Positions 1 to 9,081 are shown, numbered from the stretch's first letter. The stretch: DNA of 64,000 bases from Lacrimispora xylanisolvens (GCF_002934545.1 NZ_PTJA01000003.1:372001-436000); one strand, 5' to 3'. Translations and numbers: made by a program. The notes: a model not told the origin generated them from the sequence alone.

Positions 1-1610
1 AAGGAGAATTGTTAAGTGCTGGCGGTTCTATGACTGGTGGTGCTTTCAAAAACACCAGTAATTTACTGGGACGAAAGCGCGAAATGGAGGAACTGGAAGC
101 AGCCTGTGAAAAGGCGTTGAAAGAAACCGGTCAGATTGAGACAGAGCTGGTCATGAACGAAGGGCTTTTAAGTGAATGTAAAGAAGAGCTTGAAACAATC
201 CGAAGTGAGAAGCAGAAGCTTTATTTAAGACAGAATACGGTTAAAATAAATCTGCGCAGAATTGAAGACAAAAAAGCAGAGATTGTAGAATCCTACGGTG
301 ATTTAGAACTGGAAAATACCCAGCTTGAGGTACAGAAAAAAGAGATTGGCGAAAACAGGCAGGATTTAATTCTTGCGGTGGAAAAGCTGGCTGTGCGAAG
401 CCAGGATATAGACGGTGACCTGGAGGGTCTGAATGCTGATCTTGAAAAAGCAAAAGCCGACAGAGAAAAATTCTCCAGAGAATTGTCAGAAGCCCAGCTG
501 GCAGCCTCCAGTCTGAAGCAAAAGGATGATTTTGAGCTGGAAAATATCCGACGGGTAAAAGATGAAATTAGCAGATTGGAAGAGGAACTGTTAAAGCTGT
601 CTCAGGGATCCAGCGGATCTGGTCTGATTATTGAAGAAAAACAAAAGGAAATAGAATCTATCAAGGCCAGAATTGCAGAGATCAGTTCAGCCAGAGAAAC
701 ACTGGATGAGGCAATTAATGAGAAACTGGCTAAAAAAGAGATGAAATCAAAGGAACAGAAAGAACTGTTCCAAAAACGGGAAGAACTTTCCCAGCGTATC
801 AGTCTGCTGGATAAGGAACTGTTCCGCCTTCAGAGCCAGAAAGAGAAAATGGAAGAGCGTATGGATAATCACGTAAACTATATGTGGAATGAATACGAAC
901 TGACATTTTCAAAAGCGGAAGCTTTAAGAAATGAAGAATGGACATCTCTGCCGGACATTAAAAAGATGATCGGTTCCTTAAAAGACGAGATACGCAAGCT
1001 TGGCAATGTCAATGTAAATGCAATCGAAGATTATAAAGAAGTTTCAGAGCGGTATGAATTTATGAAGACTCAGCATGATGATCTGATTACTGCTGAGGGA
1101 ACCTTATTAAAGATTATCGATGAACTTGATACTGGAATGAGAAAACAGTTTGAAGAAAAATTCCGGGAAATCAGAGTGGAGTTTGATAAAGTCTTCAAGG
1201 AACTGTTCGGTGGCGGACGTGGTGCACTTGAACTTGTGGAGGATGAGGATATTCTGGAGGCGGGAATACAGATTGTTTCCCAGCCACCTGGCAAAAAGCT
1301 TCAGAATATGATGCAGCTCTCCGGTGGAGAAAAGGCACTGACAGCCATAGCACTGCTTTTTGCAATTCAGAATTTAAAGCCATCTCCGTTTTGTCTTCTT
1401 GATGAGATTGAGGCCGCGCTGGATGATTCCAATGTGGATCGTTTTGCAAAATATTTGCATAAGTTAACAAAATTTACACAGTTTATTGTTATTACACACA
1501 GGCGCGGTACCATGGTGTCTGCGGATCGTCTGTATGGTATCACCATGCAGGAAAAAGGCGTCTCGACGCTTGTATCTGTTAATCTGATTGAAGAAGATTT
1601 AGAAAGTTAA
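1..1610 (+). CDS. smc: Chromosome segregation protein SMC, C-terminal part (5' truncated by window)
   Basis: The reading frame is open from the window edge (codons in phase with base 3), so only the C-terminal ~535 residues are present. It starts in the hinge, where the conserved GGSMTGGAF motif is visible. A long Glu/Lys-rich coiled coil follows (to about residue 340). It ends in the ABC-type head: signature motif LSGGEKALTAIALL and Walker B LLDEIEAALDD. SMC forms the bacterial condensin core with ScpA/ScpB and organises the chromosome by ATP-driven loop extrusion. ftsY follows 11 bp downstream, the usual Firmicutes order, so the two are very likely cotranscribed. The TTG near base 9 lies inside the gene and is not a real start. 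Confidence 0.96.
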   Translation, partial: GELLSAGGSMTGGAFKNTSNLLGRKREMEELEAACEKALKETGQIETELVMNEGLLSECKEELETIRSEKQKLYLRQNTVKINLRRIEDKKAEIVESYGDLELENTQLEVQKKEIGENRQDLILAVEKLAVRSQDIDGDLEGLNADLEKAKADREKFSRELSEAQLAASSLKQKDDFELENIRRVKDEISRLEEELLKLSQGSSGSGLIIEEKQKEIESIKARIAEISSARETLDEAINEKLAKKEMKSKEQKELFQKREELSQRISLLDKELFRLQSQKEKMEERMDNHVNYMWNEYELTFSKAEALRNEEWTSLPDIKKMIGSLKDEIRKLGNVNVNAIEDYKEVSERYEFMKTQHDDLITAEGTLLKIIDELDTGMRKQFEEKFREIRVEFDKVFKELFGGGRGALELVEDEDILEAGIQIVSQPPGKKLQNMMQLSGGEKALTAIALLFAIQNLKPSPFCLLDEIEAALDDSNVDRFAKYLHKLTKFTQFIVITHRRGTMVSADRLYGITMQEKGVSTLVSVNLIEEDLES

Positions 1611-1621
1611 GGAGGCCGACA

Positions 1622-2563
1622 ATGGGAGAAAAAAAGGGATTCTTTGGAAAACTGGTAGCTGGACTGCAAAAAACGAGAGATAATATTATCGCAGGTGTGG
1701 ATTCCATTTTCAACGGTTTTTCGGCCATTGATGATGAGTTTTATGAGGAAATTGAAGAAATTCTGATCATGGGTGATCTGGGTATCCAGACGACTACATC
1801 AATTGTGGAAGACTTGAGAAAAAAAGTAAAAGAAAAAAATATCAAGGATCCGTCAGAATGTAAACAGCTTCTTATGGACAGTATCATGGAACAGATGGAT
1901 TTGGGAGAAAATGCCTATGAATTTGAGAAGCGCCGCTCTGTTTTATTAATAATCGGAGTAAACGGAGTGGGAAAAACCACTTCAGTGGGTAAGCTGGCAG
2001 GACAGATGAAAGACGATGGAAAGAAAGTGATCGTTGCAGCTGCCGATACATTCCGAGCAGCTGCAATTGAACAGCTGACCGAATGGGCCAGAAGAGCAAA
2101 CGTGGATATTATTGCCCAGCAGGAAGGCTCTGACCCGGCGGCAGTAGTATACGATGCAGTTGCTGCAGCAAAATCCAGACAGGCGGATATATTAATCTGT
2201 GATACAGCAGGACGTCTCCACAATAAAAAGAACCTGATGGAAGAGTTGAAAAAAATTAACCGGATTATTGACAAAGAATATCCCGAAGCATATCGGGAAA
2301 CTCTTGTGGTCTTAGATGGAACTACCGGTCAGAACGCTCTTGTACAGGCGAAACAGTTTATGGAAGTGGCGGATATTACCGGAATTATTCTTACTAAGCT
2401 GGATGGTACGGCAAAAGGAGGGATTGCGGTAGCAATTCAGTCCGAGCTGGGAATTCCGGTGAAATATATTGGTGTCGGGGAGAAGATTGATGACTTGCAG
2501 AAATTCAATGCGAAAGAATTTGTAAATGCATTGTTTCACGTAGAAGAGAAAGAAGAGGCGTAA
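1622..2563 (+). CDS. ftsY: Signal recognition particle receptor FtsY
   Basis: 313 residues, the normal length for Gram-positive FtsY with a short A domain. It is the SRP receptor GTPase that docks ribosome-SRP complexes at the membrane for cotranslational insertion. The N-terminal four-helix N domain (about 1-105) is followed by the NG GTPase domain: P-loop GVNGVGKTT near residue 113, DTFRAAA, DTAGR and TKLDGTAKGG, with the closing GVGEKIDDL typical of SRP GTPases. A strong AAGGAGG site sits just before the ATG. It lies directly behind smc and 3 bp before ilvA, so the three genes probably form one transcript. Confidence 0.97.
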   Translation: MGEKKGFFGKLVAGLQKTRDNIIAGVDSIFNGFSAIDDEFYEEIEEILIMGDLGIQTTTSIVEDLRKKVKEKNIKDPSECKQLLMDSIMEQMDLGENAYEFEKRRSVLLIIGVNGVGKTTSVGKLAGQMKDDGKKVIVAAADTFRAAAIEQLTEWARRANVDIIAQQEGSDPAAVVYDAVAAAKSRQADILICDTAGRLHNKKNLMEELKKINRIIDKEYPEAYRETLVVLDGTTGQNALVQAKQFMEVADITGIILTKLDGTAKGGIAVAIQSELGIPVKYIGVGEKIDDLQKFNAKEFVNALFHVEEKEEA

Positions 2564-2566
2564 ATT

Positions 2567-3790
2567 ATGTTGACATTGGAAAAGTTTGAGGAAGCATCAG
2601 AAGTCGTTAGCAAGGTTACCCTGGAAACAAAGCTTATATACAGTGAGTATTTTTCTGCTCAGACTGGTAATAAGGTGTATTTTAAGCCGGAAAACATGCA
2701 ATATACAGGGGCCTATAAAGTAAGAGGTGCTTATTATAAAATCAGCACTCTGACAGAGGAAGAAAAATCAAAAGGTTTGATTACCGCCTCTGCCGGCAAT
2801 CATGCACAGGGTGTAGCCTATGCTGCAAAGCTTGCCGGGATTCCCGCTACCATTGTCATGCCTACAACAACTCCTCTGATGAAGGTTAACCGGACCAAAG
2901 GATACGGAGCAGAAGTAATTCTGGAAGGGGATGTTTTTGATGAAGCCTGCAATCATGCTTATAAGCTGGCGGAAGAAAGAGGACTTACCTTTGTACATCC
3001 GTTTAATGATTTAGATGTGGCAACCGGACAGGGCACCATAGCAATGGAAATCATCAAAGAACTTCCCACTGTTGATTATATTCTGGTTCCAATCGGAGGA
3101 GGCGGTCTTTGCACAGGCGTTTCCGTATTGGCTAAGATGTTAAATCCCAAGATTAAGGTAATTGGTGTGGAGCCTGCTGGTGCTAACTGCATGCAGGAGT
3201 CAATTCGCCAGGGAAAAGTCGTATCTCTTCCAACTGTCAATACAATCGCAGACGGTACAGCTGTTAAATGTCCAGGTGACAAACTTTTCCCCTACATCCA
3301 GGAAAATGTGGACAGTATTATAACAATTGAAGATTCGGAACTGATCGTAGCATTTTTAGACATGATGGAAAATCATAAGATGGTGGTTGAGAATTCCGGA
3401 CTTCTTACGGTTGCCGCTTTAAAACATATTGATGTAGATAATAAAAAGATTGTATCCATCTTAAGCGGCGGAAATATGGATGTCATTACAATGGCCTCTA
3501 TCGTGCAACTGGGATTGATTCAGAGAGACCGGATCTTTACCGTTTCCATTCTGCTTCCGGATAAACCAGGAGAGCTGGCTAAAGTATCTGCGCTTCTTGC
3601 AAAAGAGCAGGGGAATGTCATCCGTCTGGAACATAACCAGTTTATCAGCATTAACCGGAATACAGCAGTAGAATTAAGAATTACACTGGAAGCATTTGGT
3701 ACAGATCATAAGAATGCTATTATGGCTGCCCTTACTTCTCAGGGGTATCGGCCAAAGCTGGTGAAATCGAAAGGAACATATGGGGATTAA
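2567..3790 (+). CDS. ilvA: Threonine ammonia-lyase with C-terminal ACT domain
   Basis: 407 residues. This PLP enzyme deaminates L-threonine to 2-oxobutyrate, feeding isoleucine synthesis or threonine catabolism. The PLP lysine lies in GAYKVRGA (near residue 51), with SAGNHAQG, the glycine-rich phosphate loop PIGGGGLCTG and the C-terminal SGGN. Residues about 325-400 form an ACT-like domain beginning at VSILLPDKPGEL, as in the short TdcB/IlvA-type clostridial enzymes. The single ACT-like domain leaves open whether it is the biosynthetic or the catabolic form. It starts 3 bp after ftsY and ends at a strong bidirectional terminator. Confidence 0.93.
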   Translation: MLTLEKFEEASEVVSKVTLETKLIYSEYFSAQTGNKVYFKPENMQYTGAYKVRGAYYKISTLTEEEKSKGLITASAGNHAQGVAYAAKLAGIPATIVMPTTTPLMKVNRTKGYGAEVILEGDVFDEACNHAYKLAEERGLTFVHPFNDLDVATGQGTIAMEIIKELPTVDYILVPIGGGGLCTGVSVLAKMLNPKIKVIGVEPAGANCMQESIRQGKVVSLPTVNTIADGTAVKCPGDKLFPYIQENVDSIITIEDSELIVAFLDMMENHKMVVENSGLLTVAALKHIDVDNKKIVSILSGGNMDVITMASIVQLGLIQRDRIFTVSILLPDKPGELAKVSALLAKEQGNVIRLEHNQFISINRNTAVELRITLEAFGTDHKNAIMAALTSQGYRPKLVKSKGTYGD

Positions 3791-3805
3791 TAAATGAATC
3801 AAAAT

Positions 3806-3843
3806 AAGAAGCAGAAACTGGATTTATCTGGTTTCTGCTTCTT
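3806..3843. terminator. Bidirectional rho-independent terminator between ilvA and the agr regulator gene
   Basis: A 13-bp stem (AAGAAGCAGAAAC pairing with GTTTCTGCTTCTT) closes a 12-base loop, with T-rich sequence after it on the plus strand and A-rich sequence before it. It lies between two convergent genes, so it probably stops transcription from both sides. Confidence 0.85.
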
Positions 3844-3846
3844 TCA

Positions 3847-4587
3847 TTATAGACATTTTAGTGATTTATGTACTTTAGACAACAACCGAACAGATACAGA
3901 ATAAGATTCCTTATTATTCATGTACAAAAGTGCCTCATCTCTTGAATATTTAATCACATGCTTCAAATTCACAATTGTGGATCTGTTGCATTGACAAAAA
4001 TGGGAGTTCAAAGATGCACTCAGCTCTTTAAGAGAACCAGACATCTGACGGAAACCATTTAGTGTATGGATAACTATTTTGTGGTATTCTTCACTTGTAG
4101 TTATGGCAACGATATCATCCTGATCCATAACCAGTGAAGCTTTATCAACCTTAATGGATAAGAGACGGTCAGATGAATCTAATTGATTCCGGTATTTTGT
4201 TTCCGCATTTCTTATGCAGGAATAGATCTGTTCGGGAAGATCACTTATTTTATCCTTTACTATGAAGTCCATGGCTTCTACTTTGTATTGAAAGGTCAGA
4301 TATGCCATTTCGCTGTGTGTTGTTACAAAGACAATATATCCACGGGGATCATATTTTCGGATTTCTTCTGCTAATTCAATTCCATTCTTTTTCGCTCTTA
4401 AATCAATATCCAGAAAATACAGTCCGGTAATATTAGAATCTTTTCTGACCTTAAGTAAATCATCGGGAGAAGATGCAGTGCAATACAGCAGCGACTCCGT
4501 TGAATTCATTAATAAGTATTTTTCTATAATTGATGTCCAGCGTAATAATTGTCTTTTGTCATCTTCGCAAAGATATATATGAATCAT
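3847..4587 (-). CDS. LytTR-family response regulator (AgrA-like)
   Basis: 246 residues. The N-terminal receiver domain (about 1-125) has the acidic pair in YLCEDD, a phosphoacceptor Asp within YFLDIDL and the conserved Lys in VKDKI. The C-terminal LytTR DNA-binding domain (about 145-246) contains the CNRSTIVNLKHV and KESYSVSVRLL type motifs. It should act as the transcription factor of the agr quorum-sensing circuit, switched by the adjacent kinase. Its start codon overlaps the kinase stop by 4 bases (ATGA junction), so the two are translationally coupled. Likely targets are the agr promoter region at 5.98-6.06 kb. Confidence 0.9.
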   Translation of the reverse strand: MIHIYLCEDDKRQLLRWTSIIEKYLLMNSTESLLYCTASSPDDLLKVRKDSNITGLYFLDIDLRAKKNGIELAEEIRKYDPRGYIVFVTTHSEMAYLTFQYKVEAMDFIVKDKISDLPEQIYSCIRNAETKYRNQLDSSDRLLSIKVDKASLVMDQDDIVAITTSEEYHKIVIHTLNGFRQMSGSLKELSASLNSHFCQCNRSTIVNLKHVIKYSRDEALLYMNNKESYSVSVRLLSKVHKSLKCL

Positions 4588-5909
4588 ACTTGCTCCTTGT
4601 TACCATAATGCATCAGAATCAGTTCCTGAGTAAAATATGGTTCTTTATAAACTGTGTTCCACACCACATTATCATAATGATTCAGTACCATGGAAACATT
4701 GTACAGACCGACACCTCTGTTCTCCCCTTTTGTTGATATCCCCTGTTCCCGAAGCTCATATAAAGAATAATCAGGAGGGAGAGCAGTATTCTTAATAATA
4801 ATATAAAGATTATCTTCTTTATAAAACATGCAAAAATGCAACTCTTTTTCATCTGTTTCCCCAGTTGCCTCAATTGCATTATCCAAAAAAATGCCAATGA
4901 TACGGGATAAATCAAGAGAATCCATATACAAATTTGTAATAGGTTCTGTTAACTCAATTTCTGCTTTTATTCCTGTTTCCATGGAATAAATAAATTTTGA
5001 GGAAAGAAGGCTTTTTAAAGCAGTGTCCTTTATATTTGATAGAGTGCCAAGTTTCGTATCTGATTCTGTAAAAGCGTGACTGATCGGAATAATCTTTTCC
5101 CCATAATATTCTTTTAATCCCTGCAGATCATTTTCTTCCATAAACCCGGACATTGTTATAAGAATATTCATGTAATCATGCTTGAATTTTCGCATGGTAC
5201 CGTAAGACATTTCAAGTCGGTCAGTGTAAATTCTAAGATTTTCAAATTGAGACATTCGGTGCTTATAAGCCTGCTCCCCCATAGTTGCTTTATAAATGGA
5301 GTACATTAAAAAAACAGTGATTGTAAACAGCAGTAAAAACAGTATCCCGTTCAGGGCAATTACACCATAATTGTATCCTAGTTGCTCACCGTATGAAAAA
5401 TTAAAAATATAAAAGAAAACTAAAATAAAAAGGTCAGTAAAGATGGCCTTTAAAAGATGACGATTGGTTAAATAATTGGACAAACCCAGCTTTTTATGAA
5501 AAAACCAACCCAGCATTTTAGTAGTTACACCGCAAAATATGCAGTAAAGTATGGAAAACATAATTGTCAGATTATCCCGGGCTAATAATTCTGCCATATC
5601 CATACGAAGAAAATAACCAGTCAGCCACATAATAATATAATTGAATGTGACTGAATATATGTAACCAAAAAGAATGCAGGAGGAAGCAAAAAAATCAAAT
5701 TTTGAAAATATCATCGCTATAATCAATATTCCTCCATAAGTTAAAAAAGTGCTGATTTGCCCAAACATTCGATTGAACAGATAAACTGTCATGAATGAGT
5801 ATAAAAACAAAGTTAATTTCTTATAAACGTTTAGTTTACGAGGAAGTAAATTAACGCATGAAAAATAACTGCAAAGGCTTCCTGTAAGAGAATAAATTAA
5901 GTAAGTCAT
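4584..5909 (-). CDS. GHKL sensor histidine kinase (AgrC-like)
   Basis: 441 residues from the ATG at 5909, which has a GAGGTGG ribosome site; an ATG 15 bases upstream is less likely. The N-terminal ~200 residues form about six hydrophobic membrane segments, as in AgrC peptide sensors. The cytoplasmic part has the phosphoacceptor His in KFKHDYMNIL and a GHKL ATPase domain with the N box GIFLDNAIEA and the G box GENRGVGLYNV. It probably senses the peptide made by AgrBD and phosphorylates the LytTR regulator that overlaps its 3' end. It is transcribed divergently from agrB. Confidence 0.9.
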   Translation of the reverse strand: MTYLIYSLTGSLCSYFSCVNLLPRKLNVYKKLTLFLYSFMTVYLFNRMFGQISTFLTYGGILIIAMIFSKFDFFASSCILFGYIYSVTFNYIIMWLTGYFLRMDMAELLARDNLTIMFSILYCIFCGVTTKMLGWFFHKKLGLSNYLTNRHLLKAIFTDLFILVFFYIFNFSYGEQLGYNYGVIALNGILFLLLFTITVFLMYSIYKATMGEQAYKHRMSQFENLRIYTDRLEMSYGTMRKFKHDYMNILITMSGFMEENDLQGLKEYYGEKIIPISHAFTESDTKLGTLSNIKDTALKSLLSSKFIYSMETGIKAEIELTEPITNLYMDSLDLSRIIGIFLDNAIEATGETDEKELHFCMFYKEDNLYIIIKNTALPPDYSLYELREQGISTKGENRGVGLYNVSMVLNHYDNVVWNTVYKEPYFTQELILMHYGNKEQV

Positions 5910-5939
5910 ATTATGCCACCTCATCTGCCGGGTACTATT

Positions 5940-5968
5940 ATTCTACAATTCCTGTGATAAAAAGTAAA
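5940..5968 (-). promoter_or_regulatory. Probable sigma-A promoter for the kinase/regulator pair
   Basis: On the minus strand TTTACT is separated by 17 bases from TAGAAT, about 35 bases upstream of the kinase start codon. The spacing is ideal and the hexamers are moderately good. Confidence 0.5.
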
Positions 5969-5983
5969 GTGAAATTGTATTTA

Positions 5984-6064
5984 AAAGTTAAGAAATTGAC
6001 GCTCAGGAATAAAAAAACTACGTTAATTGCAAAAACATTTGTAAGTTGGAATTTATGGTAAAAT
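5984..6064 (+). promoter_or_regulatory. agrBD promoter with possible LytTR binding sites
   Basis: An extended -10 element, TG-G-TAAAAT, lies at 6056-6064, but no good -35 stands at the usual distance, as expected for an activator-dependent promoter. Upstream are AAAGTTAAG (5984-5992) and TACGTTAAT (6019-6027), both resembling the 9-bp half-sites bound by AgrA-type LytTR proteins (ACNGTTAAG-like). Their spacing is wider than the classical 12 bp, so the assignment is tentative. The -10 overlaps the first ATG of the agrB frame, which argues that translation starts further in. Confidence 0.45.
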
Positions 6065-6086
6065 GGCATTGTTTGGTGGTGATAAA

Positions 6087-6674
6087 GTGATTATTTCGAG
6101 ATTTTCAGCAACTCTATGTTGTTTGTTAAATAAGATCAATCCCAGAGATGAGGATGATAATATTACAATACAATACGGAGTTGAACTGATATTAGATAAT
6201 TTATTAAAGCTTTTATTCATTCAATTACTTGGTATTTTATTGGGTAAGGGAGCTGAGACTTTTATTGTTTTATTTGTATTTTGCACTCTGCGCTTACAGG
6301 CTGGTGGAATACATGCAAAAACAAATGCAGGCTGCTTTATGGGTATGTTGATAATCTGGTTTTTGTCATTATCAGGAGCGGTTGTTTTAAAATTAAACTT
6401 ATTAAATGTACTTGCAATTTATTTGTTTAGCCTGGCTATATTTATATGTCTGGTACCTAAAAGCAAAAATATTACTTATTTTACCCGTACAGCAATATTA
6501 AAGAAGAAAGTTGTATCAATTATATTGTTGACCCTTTTGGCATTGATCGCTATTTACAATGAGAATCTAAGAGAGTTGATCATTTATCCGGTTACTTTGG
6601 AAGTGTTAACCTTACTTCCTCCAAATAAAGATGTTATGAAAGGAGATTACAAAAATGAAGAAGAAAATTGTTGA
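6087..6674 (+). CDS. agrB: AgrB-like accessory gene regulator protease
   Basis: About 195 residues from a GTG start at 6087. An upstream in-frame ATG at 6063 overlaps the likely -10 box, and with the GTG start the catalytic His and Cys in GGIHAKTNAGC fall at residues 76 and 83, almost exactly the His77/Cys84 of staphylococcal AgrB. It is a multi-span membrane cysteine endopeptidase that removes the C-terminal tail of AgrD and helps form the cyclic autoinducer. Several hydrophobic segments are evident. Its 3' end overlaps the agrD-like gene by 20 bases, so the two are coupled. Confidence 0.9.
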   Translation: MIISRFSATLCCLLNKINPRDEDDNITIQYGVELILDNLLKLLFIQLLGILLGKGAETFIVLFVFCTLRLQAGGIHAKTNAGCFMGMLIIWFLSLSGAVVLKLNLLNVLAIYLFSLAIFICLVPKSKNITYFTRTAILKKKVVSIILLTLLALIAIYNENLRELIIYPVTLEVLTLLPPNKDVMKGDYKNEEENC

Positions 6675-6804
6675 AGGATTACAAAAGGTATTGCTTACGG
6701 TATCTGTTAATTCTGTTGGAAAAAGCATTCCAGCAACTATGTATGAAAGAGAAATACCCAAAGCGGTTCTGAAGAAACATGAAGCCGAGGCAAAGAATAA
6801 CTAA
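6655..6804 (+). CDS. AgrD-like autoinducer prepeptide without cysteine
   Basis: 49 residues, starting inside the 3' end of agrB behind an AAAGGAGATT ribosome site. The layout matches AgrD: a basic amphipathic N-terminus (MKKKIVEGLQKVLL), a short core (GKSIPATMY) and an acidic/proline tail (EREIPKAVLKKHE). The tail resembles the conserved EP-type tail that AgrB cuts. No cysteine is present, so a thiolactone cannot form; Ser24 could close a lactone as in the serine-type autoinducers of some staphylococci. Position, size and tail support the call. The exact mature peptide is a guess. Confidence 0.72.
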   Translation: MKKKIVEGLQKVLLTVSVNSVGKSIPATMYEREIPKAVLKKHEAEAKNN

Positions 6805-6999
6805 ATTTAAATGTTTCTTTCGTAATTCTATTTATTGGCCTAATATTTATAATCTCATTCATGTGATTTTATTGTCATTAGGCAGGGGAGTATGACCGTA
6901 ATTATATCATATGAATTGGTCATCTATGAGTGTTTATATAATTGATAGTTGTGTATTAAATGTTTTACTGTGCGTTAGATTGGCTAGGAGAAAGTACAG

Positions 7000-7188
7000 A
7001 TGAAAACAAAAATGTTTCGTAAAATTCTTGGGTTGGAATGCGAAATCTCTCATTGTCCTGTTCTCAATGAGGACACGGCGAGGGATAATAAGAGAATGAT
7101 CATTCCAAGAGAGTATCTGATCGAAGTGATAACAACGATTCCTGAACGACGAGTTGTTATTGAGCATTTAGATATTTATCAAGAATAA
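7000..7188 (+). CDS. Small protein of unknown function downstream of agrD
   Basis: 62 residues (MKTKMFRKILGLE... ending LDIYQE), charged, with two cysteines and no clear membrane segment. A GGAGAAAG-type ribosome site precedes the ATG. The 195 bases between agrD and this gene contain a TATAAT (6937-6942) with a weak TTGGTC 15 bases upstream, so it may have its own promoter. It ends before a strong terminator. I do not recognise a family. Its place next to agrBD suggests a target or accessory of the circuit, which is inference only. Confidence 0.5.
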   Translation: MKTKMFRKILGLECEISHCPVLNEDTARDNKRMIIPREYLIEVITTIPERRVVIEHLDIYQE

Positions 7189-7212
7189 AACAACGGATAG
7201 TGCAATGGAAAA

Positions 7213-7257
7213 AGCAGATAAATAAAGAGACAAGCTCTTTATTTATCTGCTTTTTTG
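7213..7257. terminator. Bidirectional terminator between the 62-aa gene and rqcH
   Basis: A stem of about 17 bp (AGCAGATAAATAAAGAG with its complement) and a 4-base loop is followed by TTTTTT. It separates two convergent genes. Confidence 0.88.
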
Positions 7258-7258
7258 C

Positions 7259-9004
7259 TTAATTATTAATCATTTCTACAAAGATTTTTGGTTCTGCAAC
7301 CATAGAATAATTTGTATGATAGATGACAAAACCGGGGGCAGCTCCGGCTACTTTTTTGATCTGTTTTTTCTGTATATAATCTATCTCAACCTTATCATTT
7401 TCTCGCCCTTTGGAATAATATGCCGCAAGAGAACCTGCCTCTTCAAAGGTCCGGTCGGGAAGCTCTTTTCCTTCTGATTTGACAATGACGTGAGAACCAG
7501 GTATTCCTTTGGCATGAAACCACCAGTCATTACCGCTTGCCACCTTAAAGGTAAGCTCTTCATTCTGATAGTTGTTCTTTCCTACATACATATGAAAACC
7601 GTCAGAAGAAATATAGTGGAAGGGCTTGCTGGTAACTTTCGGTTTTTTGTCTCCACTTCTGCGATGCTTGACATATCCGTATTCCATAAGTTCTTCTTTG
7701 ATCTGCACAAGATCTTCTTCCAGCAAAGCAATATCCAGTGCTGCACTGATGGACTCTAAGTGGTCAATTTCCTGCCGGGTTTCGCTGATCTGTCCTGTAA
7801 CGGCTTCAAAGGTTCGCTTTAATTTATTGTATTTGTCAAAGTATTTCTGGGCATTTTCCCTGGCGGAAAGCTGGTCGTCTAAGGGAATGGTAAGCTCTTC
7901 ATTGGTATAGTAGTTAAGGCAGGTAAGTTTCTTTTCACCTCCCGTCAGTTCATAACCGTAGGTATTTAAAAGCTCTCCGTATACTTTATACTTATCCTTT
8001 TTCTCCGTATCTTTTAACTGCTTTTCCTGGAGATCGTATTTTTTGTAATTACGTTCCAGAGCGGTCTGTACAATCTTCCTTAAATCAACGGATTTCTGAC
8101 GAATTCTTGTTACTGCATTTTTAGAAGCATAGTAGGTCTCTAAAAGAGTACTGATGGATTCGTAGGTTTTGGCTTCATAATCGCTTCCTTCATAGCAGGT
8201 AAGAGGTACAGCTGCAAATTCTACCGGTTCCTCATTCTTATAAATAATATTTGGTTTAAATGATCCTTTTTTGATGTCTTCTATCATAAAAGAGAACATA
8301 CGGTATAAATGCAAGAGTTCTGTCTCTGACAGCTCATTGGCAGAATGATCTCCATCAATAGAGGCCAGATGACAAAGTTCATGGCCAATGATGGGACTGA
8401 TACCGGTCAGATTTAAATAGAGACTTTTTTGTACTGGTGCCGCCGCATGTCTGATTGTAGAAATAAACTCCTCTTCGGTAATGGTAAGGGGATCTTTCTT
8501 GTCCATGGTCTGGGGAATAAAGTATTTTCTGCCGGGCAATACCTCACGAATGGAACTTACCTGGGCAGAGATGTGTTTAATACTGTCCAGAATCATATCC
8601 TCTTCATTGCAGAAGATGATGTTGCTGTGTTTTCCCATAATTTCTATCATGAGTTTTTTCGTCCGTCTGTCGCCCAGTTCATCTAAATGTTCAATTTCCA
8701 TGCAAAGGATTCGTTCCAGACCAGGCTGACTGATTCTCATGATCCTGCCATTGCCGATATGTTTTCTTAGAAGCATGCAGAAATTAGGAGCAGTCAGAGG
8801 ACTTTGCTTGTTGTTTTCCGTGAAATAAACCAGTGGTAAGCTGGCACTGGCTGAAATTAAAAGTTTCCATGTATTTTTTTGATTTTTAACAGTAAACAGC
8901 AGTTCATCTTTTTCCGGCTGGGCGATTTTAGAGATCTTTCCGCCTTCCAGCCGGTCTTTCATTTCTGCCGTGAGATTTGCCATAACAATTCCATCTAATG
9001 CCAT
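7259..9004 (-). CDS. rqcH: Ribosome quality control protein RqcH (NFACT / FbpA family)
   Basis: 581 residues from the ATG at 9004, which follows CCGGAGGACA; 18 extra upstream codons lack support. It belongs to the NFACT family (formerly fibronectin-binding protein FbpA). The N-terminal NFACT-N domain starts MALDGIVMANLTAEM. A central coiled coil (about 290-440) follows, then the NFACT-R domain with GNDWWFHAKGIPGSHVIVKS. RqcH binds stalled 50S subunits carrying peptidyl-tRNA and recruits tRNA-Ala to add alanine degron tails. It appears monocistronic, with its own promoter and a shared terminator. Confidence 0.93.
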   Translation of the reverse strand: MALDGIVMANLTAEMKDRLEGGKISKIAQPEKDELLFTVKNQKNTWKLLISASASLPLVYFTENNKQSPLTAPNFCMLLRKHIGNGRIMRISQPGLERILCMEIEHLDELGDRRTKKLMIEIMGKHSNIIFCNEEDMILDSIKHISAQVSSIREVLPGRKYFIPQTMDKKDPLTITEEEFISTIRHAAAPVQKSLYLNLTGISPIIGHELCHLASIDGDHSANELSETELLHLYRMFSFMIEDIKKGSFKPNIIYKNEEPVEFAAVPLTCYEGSDYEAKTYESISTLLETYYASKNAVTRIRQKSVDLRKIVQTALERNYKKYDLQEKQLKDTEKKDKYKVYGELLNTYGYELTGGEKKLTCLNYYTNEELTIPLDDQLSARENAQKYFDKYNKLKRTFEAVTGQISETRQEIDHLESISAALDIALLEEDLVQIKEELMEYGYVKHRRSGDKKPKVTSKPFHYISSDGFHMYVGKNNYQNEELTFKVASGNDWWFHAKGIPGSHVIVKSEGKELPDRTFEEAGSLAAYYSKGRENDKVEIDYIQKKQIKKVAGAAPGFVIYHTNYSMVAEPKIFVEMINN

Positions 9005-9040
9005 TGTTTGTGTCCTCCGGTAAGGTTTATAGATGGAGAT

Positions 9041-9069
9041 AGTATACCACAGAAACACGGTTATGTAAA
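9041..9069 (-). promoter_or_regulatory. Sigma-A promoter for rqcH
   Basis: On the minus strand TTTACA, exactly 17 bases, then TATACT, about 35 bases upstream of the chosen ATG. Confidence 0.8.
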
Positions 9070-9081
9070 ATTCAAAACCAT

